Of a stretch of DNA of 64,000 bases, positions 33,921-43,100 are shown piece by piece. The notes beneath the pieces were generated by a model. The model saw nothing but the letters and a program-made list of their open reading frames with translations, was not told the DNA's origin and did not search any database. A program made the translations under genes and the position numbers. This stretch comes from Candidatus Nitrospira allomarina (GTDB lineage Bacteria > Nitrospirota > Nitrospiria > Nitrospirales > UBA8639), in contig NZ_CP116967.1 of NCBI RefSeq assembly GCF_032050975.1, forward strand, positions 1,485,001 to 1,549,000. The letters are read 5' to 3'. How positions within the stretch are numbered: the stretch's first letter is position 1; each line of letters begins with the position of its first letter.

Positions 33921-36900
33921 TTATCGATCCTCACTGCTAGGAGTAGCGTTCTGATTGATGAGTTCCTGTTTTTCGGAATCGGCCTGAGGTCGGGACCGTT
34001 TCTTAGAGTACTGACTGGTTATTTGGTACAGGATGGGAACTACGAATAAAATGAGAAAGGTGGCGGTCAACATGCCGCCCACAACCACGCGGGCCAAGGG
34101 CTTTTGAGCCTCGGAACCGATACCACTTGCGAGCGCGGCGGGAACTAGTCCAAGTGCGGCACCCAGAGTGGCCATTAACACCGGTCGCATCTGCAGCTCC
34201 GCTCCTGAAAGGATGGCCTCCTTGAGAGGAATGCCGTTTTGTTCCAACTCCCGGATACTTGAGACGATTAAGACGCCTCCAAGAATGGCGATCCCCAATG
34301 TGGAAATAAATCCTACGGCAGCGGAAATGCTAAAGGGGGTATGGGTCAGGACCAGAGAGAGTACCCCTCCGATCATGGCAAAGGGAACTGTGGCGAGCAC
34401 GATGAAGGCGTACCGGAATGAGCCAAACGTGAGGTACAGCAAAAAGAGAATCAGGATCATGGTCAGGGGCACGACAATCATCAGGCGTTGTTGTTCTTTG
34501 ACCAATTGGTCATATTGCCCCGCCCATTCGAGATGATACCCTTCCGGGAGTGTGATCCGGTCTTCGAGGTGTCGTTGGGCTTCTTGAATCGTACTTACCA
34601 GATCCCGGTCACGGATGCTGAACATAATAGGGATATATCGCTCGTGATTTTCTCGATAAATCATAAAGGCCCCGGTTTGCCGGACGATGGTGGCTAATTG
34701 TTTTAGGGGAATGCCGACTCCTTCGGGAGAACTGACCTGGATTTGCCCAATCGTGGTTTCGTCTTGTCGATATTGGGGAAGGAACCGAACCACTAATTCA
34801 AATCGCCGGTCCCCTTCGATCACTTCCGTGACGGCCTCCCCACCGATGGCGGCCTGAACCATCGCATTCACATCGCCGACTTGTATGCCGTAACGGGCGC
34901 AAGCTTGCCGGTCAACTTGAATCAGGAGGTTGGGTTGTCCCATGGTCCGGTTGATGCTGAGTTCTTTCACTCCGCGGATGTTTTTGAGTTCACCCTCTAC
35001 TTTTTCCGCAAGGGATTGAAGTTCTGTGAGGTTGTGCCCGTAGAGCTTAATGGAATTTTCGCTCTTTACGCCCGACATGGCTTCTTCCACACTGTCTTGG
35101 ATGAGTTGGGAAAAGTTGACCTTGAGGCCGGGGATCGTTTCAAGACGTTTCTCAATTTCTTCGATCAGACCTTCTTTAGTCAGGCCCGGGCGCCATTCAG
35201 CCCTGGGTTTGAGATTGACGTAATATTCCACATTAAAAAAACTTTCGGGGTCTGTTCCATCATCCGGGCGTCCGAGCTGGGAGACTGCAGTGGCCACTTC
35301 GGGGGATTCCATAAACATTTTCCGCATGCGGCTGGCCAAGGCTGCGGCATCTTCAAACCGGATATCGATCGGCATGCGAATCCGCACCCAAAGGTTCCCT
35401 TCCTCTAACGCCGGCATGAACTCTCCACCCATGAAGTTGAGTGCTAATACGGTCACGGCCAATAGCATTCCCACCGCGCTTAGCACCTGTTTCTGGTGAT
35501 GAAGTCCCCAGCGAAGAGCCTTCAGATAGGTTTGCCTGAGCATCGAAACCAGTTTGGGTTCCTGTTCCCGCATCGGTCCATTGAGCAGGAAGGAACACAT
35601 GGCCGGGGCAAGAGTGCAGGCCAGCAGCAGGGAGCCAGCCAGGGCCAGTCCATAGGTGATGGACATGGGCGCGAAAATTTTCCCGGGGACCCCTGTCATG
35701 GTGAAAAGGGGAATGAACGCCACCACGATAATCACCGTCGAAAATAAGATCGGTCGTCCTACATGCCGGGCGGCCCTCGCAATGAGCTGAGGAGGTGTAA
35801 CCCCGGGTTTGGCATGGTGGCATAGATAAAAGAAAATGCTTTCGACCATGACCAGGGGGGCATCCACGATAATCCCAAAATCAATCGCGCCCAGAGAAAT
35901 GAGATTCGCGGATTGTCCCATGATGACCATGGCGGAAAAAGTGAATAGCAGAGCAAGTGGAATGGTGCAGGCGACGATCAGGGCTGTCCGGAAGTGTCCC
36001 AGGAAAAACAGGAGAACGATGAGCACCAATATCATGCCGTTGATTAATATGTGTACGACCGTCTCAATGACGGTGTTGATCATGGTGGTCCGGTCATAAA
36101 TGGTTTTAATGTGGACCCCTGCGGGAAGCTTTTTTTGGTTTAAGTCCTGTACCTTTTGATTGACGCGTGCCAGGGTGGGCAGAGCCTGGGTGTCCCGTTG
36201 CAGAAGAATCACCCCTTCCAGTGTGTCTTCCACCTCGTTAATGCCCACTTGTCCCAAACGGATCGCATTGCCAATGGACACTTTACCGAGATTTTCAATA
36301 AAGATGGGAGTGCCGTCCTTCACCGCCACGACGACTTTGGCTATGTCATCCAAACTATCGATAAATCCCACTCCCCTGACATTGTAACTTTGGGGCCCTA
36401 AAGCCAAATAACTGCCACCGACATTGGCATTGCTATTGGCGAGGGCTGCTTTGATCTGAGCAAGAGTGACTCCATAGGTGAGCAGGGCGCCGGGATCCAG
36501 GTCCACGTGATATTCTTTTGTGGTGCCTCCAAACGCCGTCACATCAATGATGCCGGGTACCTGTTTGAATTCACGCCGGACCTGCCAGTCCTGGATGGTT
36601 TTGAGGTCGGTGAGTGAATAGCCGTCTCCCACTAATTCGTATCGATAAATTTCTGCGATGGCCCACCAGGGAGAGAGTTCCGGTTTGACGCCATCGGGCA
36701 GATCAACGGTGTGGAGCCGATTCAGCACTTCCTGGCGGACGGCATACCAATTGGTGCCAAATTCAAAATAGACCTTGAGTTCACTTAATCCAAAAAGAGA
36801 CAAGGAACGGACATTGGTAAGGCCGGGAATGCCCTGGAGAGCGGTTTCAATGGGAATGGTGATGATTCGCTCCATTTCTTCGGCGGACCATCCGGATTTC

Positions 36901-37055
36901 TGAGAAATGACTTCGACAAAGGGCGGCGAGGGATCCGGGTAGGCGACCACGTCAAGGATATGAAAGGCATAGAGGCCTCCAAAGAGCAGGAAGACCCCGA
37001 ATGTGCAGACCAGAGCACGTTGAACGAGTGACAGCTCGACAAGTCTGCCGATCAT
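33921..37055 (-). CDS. czcA: CzcA/CusA-family heavy-metal efflux RND permease
   Basis: This inner-membrane proton-driven pump has 1044 residues, the usual length for HME-RND permeases. Twelve hydrophobic segments are grouped as one plus eleven around two large periplasmic loops. The TM4 signature reads DFGIIVDAPLVMVES, with the Asp pair and Glu typical of the divalent-cation (Zn/Co/Cd/Ni) branch; monovalent-ion CusA types lack the first Asp. Other signatures are SGWSAEEMERIITIPIE near the start and GGEFMPALEEGNLWVR. The start overlaps the stop of czcB by four bases. The substrate metal is inferred, not shown. Confidence 0.93.
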   Translation of the reverse strand: MIGRLVELSLVQRALVCTFGVFLLFGGLYAFHILDVVAYPDPSPPFVEVISQKSGWSAEEMERIITIPIETALQGIPGLTNVRSLSLFGLSELKVYFEFGTNWYAVRQEVLNRLHTVDLPDGVKPELSPWWAIAEIYRYELVGDGYSLTDLKTIQDWQVRREFKQVPGIIDVTAFGGTTKEYHVDLDPGALLTYGVTLAQIKAALANSNANVGGSYLALGPQSYNVRGVGFIDSLDDIAKVVVAVKDGTPIFIENLGKVSIGNAIRLGQVGINEVEDTLEGVILLQRDTQALPTLARVNQKVQDLNQKKLPAGVHIKTIYDRTTMINTVIETVVHILINGMILVLIVLLFFLGHFRTALIVACTIPLALLFTFSAMVIMGQSANLISLGAIDFGIIVDAPLVMVESIFFYLCHHAKPGVTPPQLIARAARHVGRPILFSTVIIVVAFIPLFTMTGVPGKIFAPMSITYGLALAGSLLLACTLAPAMCSFLLNGPMREQEPKLVSMLRQTYLKALRWGLHHQKQVLSAVGMLLAVTVLALNFMGGEFMPALEEGNLWVRIRMPIDIRFEDAAALASRMRKMFMESPEVATAVSQLGRPDDGTDPESFFNVEYYVNLKPRAEWRPGLTKEGLIEEIEKRLETIPGLKVNFSQLIQDSVEEAMSGVKSENSIKLYGHNLTELQSLAEKVEGELKNIRGVKELSINRTMGQPNLLIQVDRQACARYGIQVGDVNAMVQAAIGGEAVTEVIEGDRRFELVVRFLPQYRQDETTIGQIQVSSPEGVGIPLKQLATIVRQTGAFMIYRENHERYIPIMFSIRDRDLVSTIQEAQRHLEDRITLPEGYHLEWAGQYDQLVKEQQRLMIVVPLTMILILFLLYLTFGSFRYAFIVLATVPFAMIGGVLSLVLTHTPFSISAAVGFISTLGIAILGGVLIVSSIRELEQNGIPLKEAILSGAELQMRPVLMATLGAALGLVPAALASGIGSEAQKPLARVVVGGMLTATFLILFVVPILYQITSQYSKKRSRPQADSEKQELINQNATPSSEDR

Positions 37056-38269
37056 GATTTCTGGGGAGAATTGGTGGCAAGGTGTTCCGAGGACAATCCC
37101 TCGTCCTCGACATTCATGTCCTGGCCTTTGAGGAGTACGGCCCCTTTTACGACGATCCTTTCGCCCGCCTCAAGACCGTGGAGGACGGGCATGTGACCGG
37201 AGGAGGGAAGTCCGGTTTTGACCGGACGTTTCATGTAATGGTTTTCCCTATCCGCGACATAGACATACATCTTGCCATCAATTTCCAGCACGGCTTCTTG
37301 AGGAATAAGAGGATAAGGGAGGCTCTCGCTCAGTTTGACATTCAAACGGGCAAACATCCCCGGCTTGAGTTTGCGACCGCTATTGTCCACGACCGCCCGG
37401 AGTTTAATGGTCCGTGTTGTCTGATCCACGACATCCCCGATGGCTGAGATGGTGGCCGGAAATGCCGTTTCGGGATAGGCTTCGACGGTTACCGTCGCGT
37501 GTTGTTTGATTTGCACAAGTCCCAGATCTCGTTCGTAGACGTCCGCAATGACTTGCACAGTGCTTAAGTCCGCTACCGTAAAGAGCACTTGATTGGGATC
37601 CCCGCTGACCGATTGTCCGGGGGTCACGGCCCGATCCACGATGGTGCCGGAAAGGGGACTTCGGATTTGATAGGTTGACGTTATCGTTTGGTCGGCTATG
37701 GGCTTATCGAGTTCCTCCTTGGAAACTTGAAGGGCCAGGAGCTTTTCCCGGGCTCTCCGGAATTCAGCCTTGGCTTTCACGAAATCGTTTTCGGCCTGCT
37801 TCAAATCTTTCTGAGGAAGAGCTTTGATTTCATAGAGGTCTTTGGCCAGACTGTAAGCCCGTTGGGCGTAAGATAAGTCAGAATGTTCTTTGATGAATTC
37901 CGAATACGCGGAAGCTATCTCTGGACTTTCAATGGTGACCAGGAGATCTCCCGCTTTCACGAAATCTCCCAATTGTCCATGTATTTTTTGTACCCGACCG
38001 ACCAGGGCTGAAGAGACTTTTGAATACCGATCCTCCCCATAGGACACTTTTCCTGCTAAGGACAAGACGGGGTGGGATGGCCCAACGGTCACTATGGCTG
38101 TGACAATTTGTGTTTCCGCTGTTGTGAGGGAGTGGTGTGCCTTGTCGCGTGTCGTAGGGGCCAGGTCCGTTGTCGCGGAGGTTTCCGAGGGGCTTTCCTG
38201 GCTGCAGGCCACTCCAATGAGAATCATCATAAAAAGAACGCACGGGTATAAACGAGGTCCGGATGTCAT
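37052..38269 (-). CDS. czcB: RND efflux periplasmic adaptor (CzcB-like membrane fusion protein)
   Basis: The adaptor bridges the RND pump and the outer-membrane channel. The 405-residue protein has a lipoprotein-like N-terminus with an IGVACSQ lipobox near residue 22, the barrel-sandwich lipoyl parts (QKIHGQLGDFVKAGDLLVTIE and IRSPLSGTIVDRAVTPGQSV), a coiled-coil hairpin between them (about 130-200), and beta-barrel and membrane-proximal domains towards the C-terminus. Starts and stops overlap both neighbours by four bases, so the operon is tightly coupled. Confidence 0.92.
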   Translation of the reverse strand: MTSGPRLYPCVLFMMILIGVACSQESPSETSATTDLAPTTRDKAHHSLTTAETQIVTAIVTVGPSHPVLSLAGKVSYGEDRYSKVSSALVGRVQKIHGQLGDFVKAGDLLVTIESPEIASAYSEFIKEHSDLSYAQRAYSLAKDLYEIKALPQKDLKQAENDFVKAKAEFRRAREKLLALQVSKEELDKPIADQTITSTYQIRSPLSGTIVDRAVTPGQSVSGDPNQVLFTVADLSTVQVIADVYERDLGLVQIKQHATVTVEAYPETAFPATISAIGDVVDQTTRTIKLRAVVDNSGRKLKPGMFARLNVKLSESLPYPLIPQEAVLEIDGKMYVYVADRENHYMKRPVKTGLPSSGHMPVLHGLEAGERIVVKGAVLLKGQDMNVEDEGLSSEHLATNSPQKS

Positions 38270-39579
38270 AAAATATCCTGGCCCGCCGCTCGTTCCAAAA
38301 GGAAGAGGTTGCGTTGGTAATCAAAGAGGGCTTCCAAATAGTTTTGAAGAATGGTCTGGGAGGTGCGGGCGGCATCGAGCAAATCTATGAGCGTGACCCC
38401 ACCCTTTTGATAGGCTTTTTCGAGAATGGAGAATGTGGTTTTGGCATCGTCCAGCACTCCTGCTTGATAGGCCTCCACCAGACGTTGAGATTGGATTAAA
38501 TTCCGGAAATTCACTTCAATCTCATTTTGTATTTCCAAGGTGGTCTTGTGAAGATCGACCTGCGCGACTTGAATGGCGATTTCGGCTTGAGCAATGCCTC
38601 CCTGGTTGCGGTCAAAGACCGGAAGCGGCACTTCCAGGTTGAGGCTATACAATTGTTGGTTGCTCCCGCCTTGTGGCCCCTGCATGGTGAATGCGCCTCC
38701 GACAATGGGATCGGGAATCCTGAGTGATTTGGCTAATTTTAAATTGGCTTGTTGCTGGGAAAGGACAAACCGTCTAGCTTGAAGGTCCGGGCGTTTGTTC
38801 AACGCCTCCGTCCGAAGTCTTTCCATATCAGGTGTGACCCGTTTATAAATAAGGTCGGAGGTTAACACCAGTTCCGTTGTGGGCGGGAAGGCCAGGAGTA
38901 GTCGGAGGTCGGCGAGTGCGGTTTGGACTTCCTGCGTAAATTTGATGACTTGTGCTCCGAAGTCTACTGCCTGGAGGCGCAGACGAATAAGGTCTACTTC
39001 GGCAATGAAGCCTTTTTTAAAGCGTAATTCCCCGATTGTTAAGATCCGATGAAACCGCTCCTGATTATCTTTTGCGAGATTAAGACGCCGGGATGCCAAT
39101 TGAACCTGGTAATACGTGTCTTTTAGTGTGAGCGTTAGTTGACGAATGGCATCCGTGAATGTCGCCTCGGAAGCCTGGATGCCATAGCCCGCACTTTCCA
39201 TCCGATAGCCCCGTTTCCCTGCAAGCAAAAACATCTGTTCGAGCTGCGGAGTAATATAGCGAGTGCCTTCAAAGGTTTGCTTACCGGTAAATGCGGCTCC
39301 TCCATAAAGTAAAAAAGTCGGGTTGGGAAAAAGTTTCGCTGTGATGGCGATTCCCTTGGCATTATCGATCCCATATTTCGTCATTAATAGATCAAGATTT
39401 TTTTCCAAGAACAAGGATAAGGAATCGTCCAAGCTCAAGGTCACCGTGGTGGGAACTGTGCCTGATGCCTGCTTTGAAGCTTTGGCTGAATCCGGTTGCG
39501 CCCATGCCGTTTCGAATTGAACCCCAACTATGAACACCGTAAGAAACAGGCAGTGGATGAAACGTATGAGGAATGTCAT
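38266..39579 (-). CDS. czcC: TolC-family outer-membrane efflux protein (CzcC-like)
   Basis: This is the outer-membrane duct of the tripartite pump. The 437 residues from ATG 39579 begin with a signal peptide (MTFLIRFIHCLFLTVFIVG, cleavage near AWAQ); a longer open frame upstream to 39738 lacks any signal and is unlikely. Two outer-membrane efflux repeats follow with long amphipathic helices (LQARRFVLSQQQANLKLAKS, then EVNFRNLIQSQRLVEAYQAG). It is the first gene of czcCBA on the minus strand, and its stop overlaps the start of czcB. Confidence 0.92.
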   Translation of the reverse strand: MTFLIRFIHCLFLTVFIVGVQFETAWAQPDSAKASKQASGTVPTTVTLSLDDSLSLFLEKNLDLLMTKYGIDNAKGIAITAKLFPNPTFLLYGGAAFTGKQTFEGTRYITPQLEQMFLLAGKRGYRMESAGYGIQASEATFTDAIRQLTLTLKDTYYQVQLASRRLNLAKDNQERFHRILTIGELRFKKGFIAEVDLIRLRLQAVDFGAQVIKFTQEVQTALADLRLLLAFPPTTELVLTSDLIYKRVTPDMERLRTEALNKRPDLQARRFVLSQQQANLKLAKSLRIPDPIVGGAFTMQGPQGGSNQQLYSLNLEVPLPVFDRNQGGIAQAEIAIQVAQVDLHKTTLEIQNEIEVNFRNLIQSQRLVEAYQAGVLDDAKTTFSILEKAYQKGGVTLIDLLDAARTSQTILQNYLEALFDYQRNLFLLERAAGQDIL

Positions 39580-39850
39580 GTTGGTGGCAGGAATTGATAA
39601 TCCGGGGACGCCTGGATCACCACGAAGGGGAGGAGAATGGAGAACAAAAGCTACCCAATGGCAATCTTTCCTTCCGCATTTTGAATCCTGGGAACCGGTG
39701 GTGGGAGAAGAGATCCCAGGAAAAAAGGAGTGTACCATATCGCCCTGGAACCCCTGAGGGCAAGATAATAATTTTACCGATGTCGGAAAATTTTGCCGTA
39801 GAAACGCCTAACATTTCCCCATCCCTTCGTTTGGAATAGCTTCTTGTAAA

Positions 39851-39871
39851 GAAGACCTTGACGTGGTCTTC
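39851..39871. promoter_or_regulatory. Inverted repeat upstream of czcC
   Basis: GAAGACC and GGTCTTC are separated by seven bases, about 270 bases before the czcC start. It could be an operator for a metal-responsive regulator or a stem-loop in a leader transcript. Position is the only evidence. Confidence 0.35.
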
Positions 39872-39883
39872 ATAAATTTAACT

Positions 39884-39900
39884 GTGCAAGAGGCATTCCA
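39884..39900 (-). promoter_or_regulatory. Sigma-54-like -24/-12 element
   Basis: On the minus strand the sequence TGGAATGCCTCTTGCAC has GG and GC separated by ten bases, as in sigma-54 promoters, with a good -12 (TTGCA) but an imperfect -24 (TGGAAT for TGGCAC). It points to czcC about 300 bases away. Confidence 0.25.
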
Positions 39901-40180
39901 TAAATTAGTTTCATTGGCAAAGGGTGGGCTTACAAAACCTTTATAGTAAACAACAGGGTTTAAGCCGATTACAGTTGAAATGAATGGGTTCAGGTTGGAG
40001 CAGGAAGGAACTCCAGGGATAGGCTGTTCCGGAAAGGGACAAACTGTCATCTCCCTGGTGAGTGGATGCAGGCGTGACGATGAGTGGTTAGCTCACCCTC
40101 ACACTTCTTGGGACACCTTGGCACAGGATAGGGGGACCCTGAAGGAGGAGATCAATAATAATATTAAACCCATAAGACTA

Positions 40181-40202
40181 CCCCCGCATTGTTTTCTGGG
40201 GG
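40181..40202 (-). terminator. Hairpin after the lipoprotein gene
   Basis: CCCCC (40181-40185) and GGGGG (40198-40202) form a stem with a 12-base loop, 46 bases past the stop codon of the minus-strand gene at 40248. On that strand it is followed by a TAGTCTTATG stretch, a weak T-rich tail. Confidence 0.4.
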
Positions 40203-40247
40203 ATGTAAAAGGAGCAAGCGTAATGGAGGGGGATTTGCGAATAATTT

Positions 40248-41471
40248 TCATTTAGCAATGGTGATACTGGGGACATTCCCTCGTGGGGCATCGGTGACGG
40301 TCATTTGAAATAGTTGGTACAGCAAGCGGAATGCCTCCTGATTCCATGATCGCTTCTCCTCATCGGCGATGGAATAAAAATGTCCCTCATGGGTGACGGA
40401 AAGTTTAGTATTAGGGCGTTCAATAGAGGATTCGATAATGTCCAAGACCCGGACTGGGTTTTCTGAGACGATTCCCGTTCCTGGATCCGGATCCACATGA
40501 TACTCCGGCTCACTCGCGATGGATCGACCCAGAAAATTGAGAATGCCGTGAAAACTCCGGAGCCGAAAGGCCCCTTGTATCGGGTATTCGCCTCCGGGGT
40601 TGTCGGGTCGGATATCGACCAGGATATCGTTCGGCGGCCAACGATCCGCCTTGGCCTGCAGGGCCAACCGCTCTCTATTGGAGATGGTGGTGGGGTCGTA
40701 GTTCGTAATCACGGTATGCCCGATCGACCGTTTTTGAATGGTAAAGATCTGCTTATCCGCATCCACAATGACGCGATAGTTATTTTCCAGGGTTTGAAAG
40801 TCTCCGGCAGAAAAGGAGGATAAGGGCAGGATCCATTCCCGGTCATATACCAAGGGTTCTATATAGAGCTGATTGTTGTCCTGTAAACGGGAAAGATGAA
40901 GGACGATTTGTCGAAATTTGGGATATCCGATCTGATCCGCAGGTCGATTATAGTAGGCGGTTTCATGATTGTTTGTGGTCGTACGGATTTCCCCTGCCAT
41001 GAGCCGGAGGAGTAAATCAATGTCGACCCCTTGTCTCAGCAGGAGGGTCAATTTTCCTTCCCGGAGAGGGGTTAGGAGTCGCTGGGTAAAATCTTCTCCT
41101 TCAATGGGACTAATGGTAAACGTGGGATTTTCGGCGATGCTGCCCCCAAAGACGGGTGCCAATGCAAATCCGCCATCTAACCCCCCTAACGGTGGGGTAG
41201 CCCCGGCCGAAAATTGATAATTGAAGGTGGCGGCAATGCTGGAAATGGCTGTGAAATGCACCGGTTGATGATGATGGGATCTGGCAATATTGAGGAGCAA
41301 TTGTTCGACGAGGGATCTGGTGACCGAATGGTCATACGCAATGACCACATGTTCCAGAGCTTTCGGGGAAAAACAGCCGGATAGCATAAAAGGCAGACTC
41401 CAGAGCCAGAGCATGATGCAGGCCAAAAAAGAGCTTCGCGTTTGTTCTTTTTTCACGGTGTCCTTTTCCAT
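40248..41471 (-). CDS. Predicted lipoprotein of unknown function
   Basis: The 407-residue protein has a signal peptide with lipobox LSGC (Cys near residue 32), so it is expected to be lipid-anchored in the envelope. The remainder is soluble with no recognised catalytic motif. Phrases such as LRSFHGILNFLGRSIA and RVIVDADKQIFTIQKR recall conserved hypothetical lipoproteins of other Gram-negatives, but I cannot name a family. ATG 41471 is chosen; a TTG directly before it is also open. It reads with, but is about 320 bases downstream of, mgtE. Confidence 0.7.
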   Translation of the reverse strand: MEKDTVKKEQTRSSFLACIMLWLWSLPFMLSGCFSPKALEHVVIAYDHSVTRSLVEQLLLNIARSHHHQPVHFTAISSIAATFNYQFSAGATPPLGGLDGGFALAPVFGGSIAENPTFTISPIEGEDFTQRLLTPLREGKLTLLLRQGVDIDLLLRLMAGEIRTTTNNHETAYYNRPADQIGYPKFRQIVLHLSRLQDNNQLYIEPLVYDREWILPLSSFSAGDFQTLENNYRVIVDADKQIFTIQKRSIGHTVITNYDPTTISNRERLALQAKADRWPPNDILVDIRPDNPGGEYPIQGAFRLRSFHGILNFLGRSIASEPEYHVDPDPGTGIVSENPVRVLDIIESSIERPNTKLSVTHEGHFYSIADEEKRSWNQEAFRLLYQLFQMTVTDAPRGNVPSITIAK

Positions 41472-41795
41472 CAAGTGGGGTTTTTTCCCCTATGTTGATC
41501 CTTACAACACACACAGTATTTCCCTGTCGATGGTGGGCTTGGAAAACGGAATCTCGTGGAGCGATTTTTTTGTCCGTTCACGGGCGGAGAGTCACTTTGA
41601 CGTAACCAAAATTCCTGTAATGCGAGAGTATCAAAGACGCGGTTTCTGTCAAGGGAAGAGGGCGTGACGATCCTGATTTCACCTGACCTAGACTGCCTTT
41701 CCTTTAAAAGTGGTGTCTTCATCCCGGGTAGTTTTTTTGCCGGAGATCCTACTTTCAGACCATGACCTTATTTCTCATAATTTCCTGAGCATCAG
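41472..41795 (-). other. 324-base intergenic region between mgtE and the lipoprotein gene
   Basis: I see no gene, clear promoter or strong hairpin here. It is the place where the mgtE transcript would end and the lipoprotein promoter would lie. Confidence 0.4.
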
Positions 41796-43100
41796 TTAAC
41801 CCAAAAGGCTGGAAAAAAGCGTGGCCAGTCCCAAAAAACTAAAAAACCCTGCCACATCGGTTACAGTGGTTAAGATGATTGATGATGATTGAGCCGGATC
41901 TTGTTTCAGAGATCGAAGAATGATGGGAATGATTGCCCCGGAAAACCCCGCCATGACCATGGAGATGACCATGGAGACGCCGATGACCATGGTTAAGCCC
42001 CATGATCCGCTCCAGAAAAATACGGCCGTACAGGTCGTCGCGGCCACTGCTACTCCATTGGCCAAGGCGACATAGGATTCTTTCAAGGTCACGCGGAGCC
42101 ATTGGGAGGGACGGATATCCCGCAACGCTAATCCACGCATGACTACCGCGAGCGCTTGAGCCCCTGTATTCCCCGATTGCCCGGCCACGACAGGGAGCAA
42201 AACGGCCAAAGCCGTAAATCTGGCAATGGTGTCCTCAAATAACCCCACCACAAACGCTGCCAAAAAGGCTGTGAGCAAATTGATTTGCAGCCAGGGGAGA
42301 CGTTTTCGAATGGCGAATCCCGGCGGCGACAGGGCTCGTTCGTCCTTGCTGGCACCCACCATGGTTTGCATGCTAATGGTGGCCTCTTCTTTTTCAACCT
42401 GAATGATGTCTTGACTGCTAATGATTCCGAGGAGGCGGCCGTCCAAATCGGTGACCGGAATAGTCAGCACCTTCCATTCGTTGCAAATTTCTACGACTTG
42501 TTCCTGATTTTCGAGGGGATGAATGGTCGGTAATTCTCGTTTCATCAATACCGCCAGGCTCTTCTTTGGAGAGGCTAAAAAAAGATCCCTGAGGGATAGG
42601 ACGCCCACGAGGACCTGGCGGCGATCAATAATGTAGATTTCATTGAGATGCTGGGTGTCATGGGTGCGAACCTGTCGGATGGCTTCCTCGACGGTCAGGT
42701 CTTCCGGGAGCGCAAAGAAGTTGACATCCATGAGTATGCCGACCGAATCCTCCGAATACTCCATAAATGGTCCAATGTCGGCTGAGACGTGCAGGGGTAG
42801 GGCATCCAAAATGGCTACACGGGTCTCATCGGGCATTCGTTGGAGAAGGGAGGCGGCCACCGCGGGTTGGAGATGAGGAAGGGCACTCAGGAGTAACGGT
42901 TGCGGAAAAATTCCGAGCAGGTCTGCGGCCAATGAGGGTGACATGACCGAGAGGACCTTTGCGACCATGGCGGGGGAAAGATCGGCAAGTATGGGGATCA
43001 CCTCCTGGGGATCATAGGATTCAAACACGTGGGCGGCTTCATCCGGAAATTTGGCAATAAAGGCCTGATGCATCTGTTCAGTCGTTGCAGGTGTCGTCAT
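41796..43100 (-). CDS. mgtE: MgtE-type magnesium transporter
   Basis: MgtE channels carry Mg2+ across the inner membrane and are gated by cytoplasmic domains that sense Mg2+. In order: N domain of helical repeats (residues about 5-130, DEAAHVFESYDPQEVIPIL), two CBS domains (about 135-260), a connecting helix, and five membrane helices (about 290-434). The pore signature PVVAGQSGNTGAQALAV and the Asp in TDVAGFFSFLGLA are present. ATG 43100 (MTTPATTEQ) overlaps the stop of the upstream gene by four bases; a longer open frame to 43205 is rejected. Length is 434 residues. Confidence 0.92.
   Translation of the reverse strand: MTTPATTEQMHQAFIAKFPDEAAHVFESYDPQEVIPILADLSPAMVAKVLSVMSPSLAADLLGIFPQPLLLSALPHLQPAVAASLLQRMPDETRVAILDALPLHVSADIGPFMEYSEDSVGILMDVNFFALPEDLTVEEAIRQVRTHDTQHLNEIYIIDRRQVLVGVLSLRDLFLASPKKSLAVLMKRELPTIHPLENQEQVVEICNEWKVLTIPVTDLDGRLLGIISSQDIIQVEKEEATISMQTMVGASKDERALSPPGFAIRKRLPWLQINLLTAFLAAFVVGLFEDTIARFTALAVLLPVVAGQSGNTGAQALAVVMRGLALRDIRPSQWLRVTLKESYVALANGVAVAATTCTAVFFWSGSWGLTMVIGVSMVISMVMAGFSGAIIPIILRSLKQDPAQSSSIILTTVTDVAGFFSFLGLATLFSSLLG

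Larger units (their letters stand above)
39580..40247 (-). other. 668-base region upstream of czcCBA
   Basis: No gene was recognised. It holds a perfect inverted repeat at 39851-39871, a sigma-54-like sequence at 39884-39900 pointing towards czcC, and a CCCCC/GGGGG hairpin at 40181-40202 just past the end of the minus-strand lipoprotein gene. No metal-sensor gene (MerR, ArsR, two-component) is adjacent. Confidence 0.5.

Noticed and set aside
39580-39738. 53-codon N-terminal extension of czcC
   Set aside because: The extension lacks family similarity and would bury the signal peptide that begins at ATG 39579.
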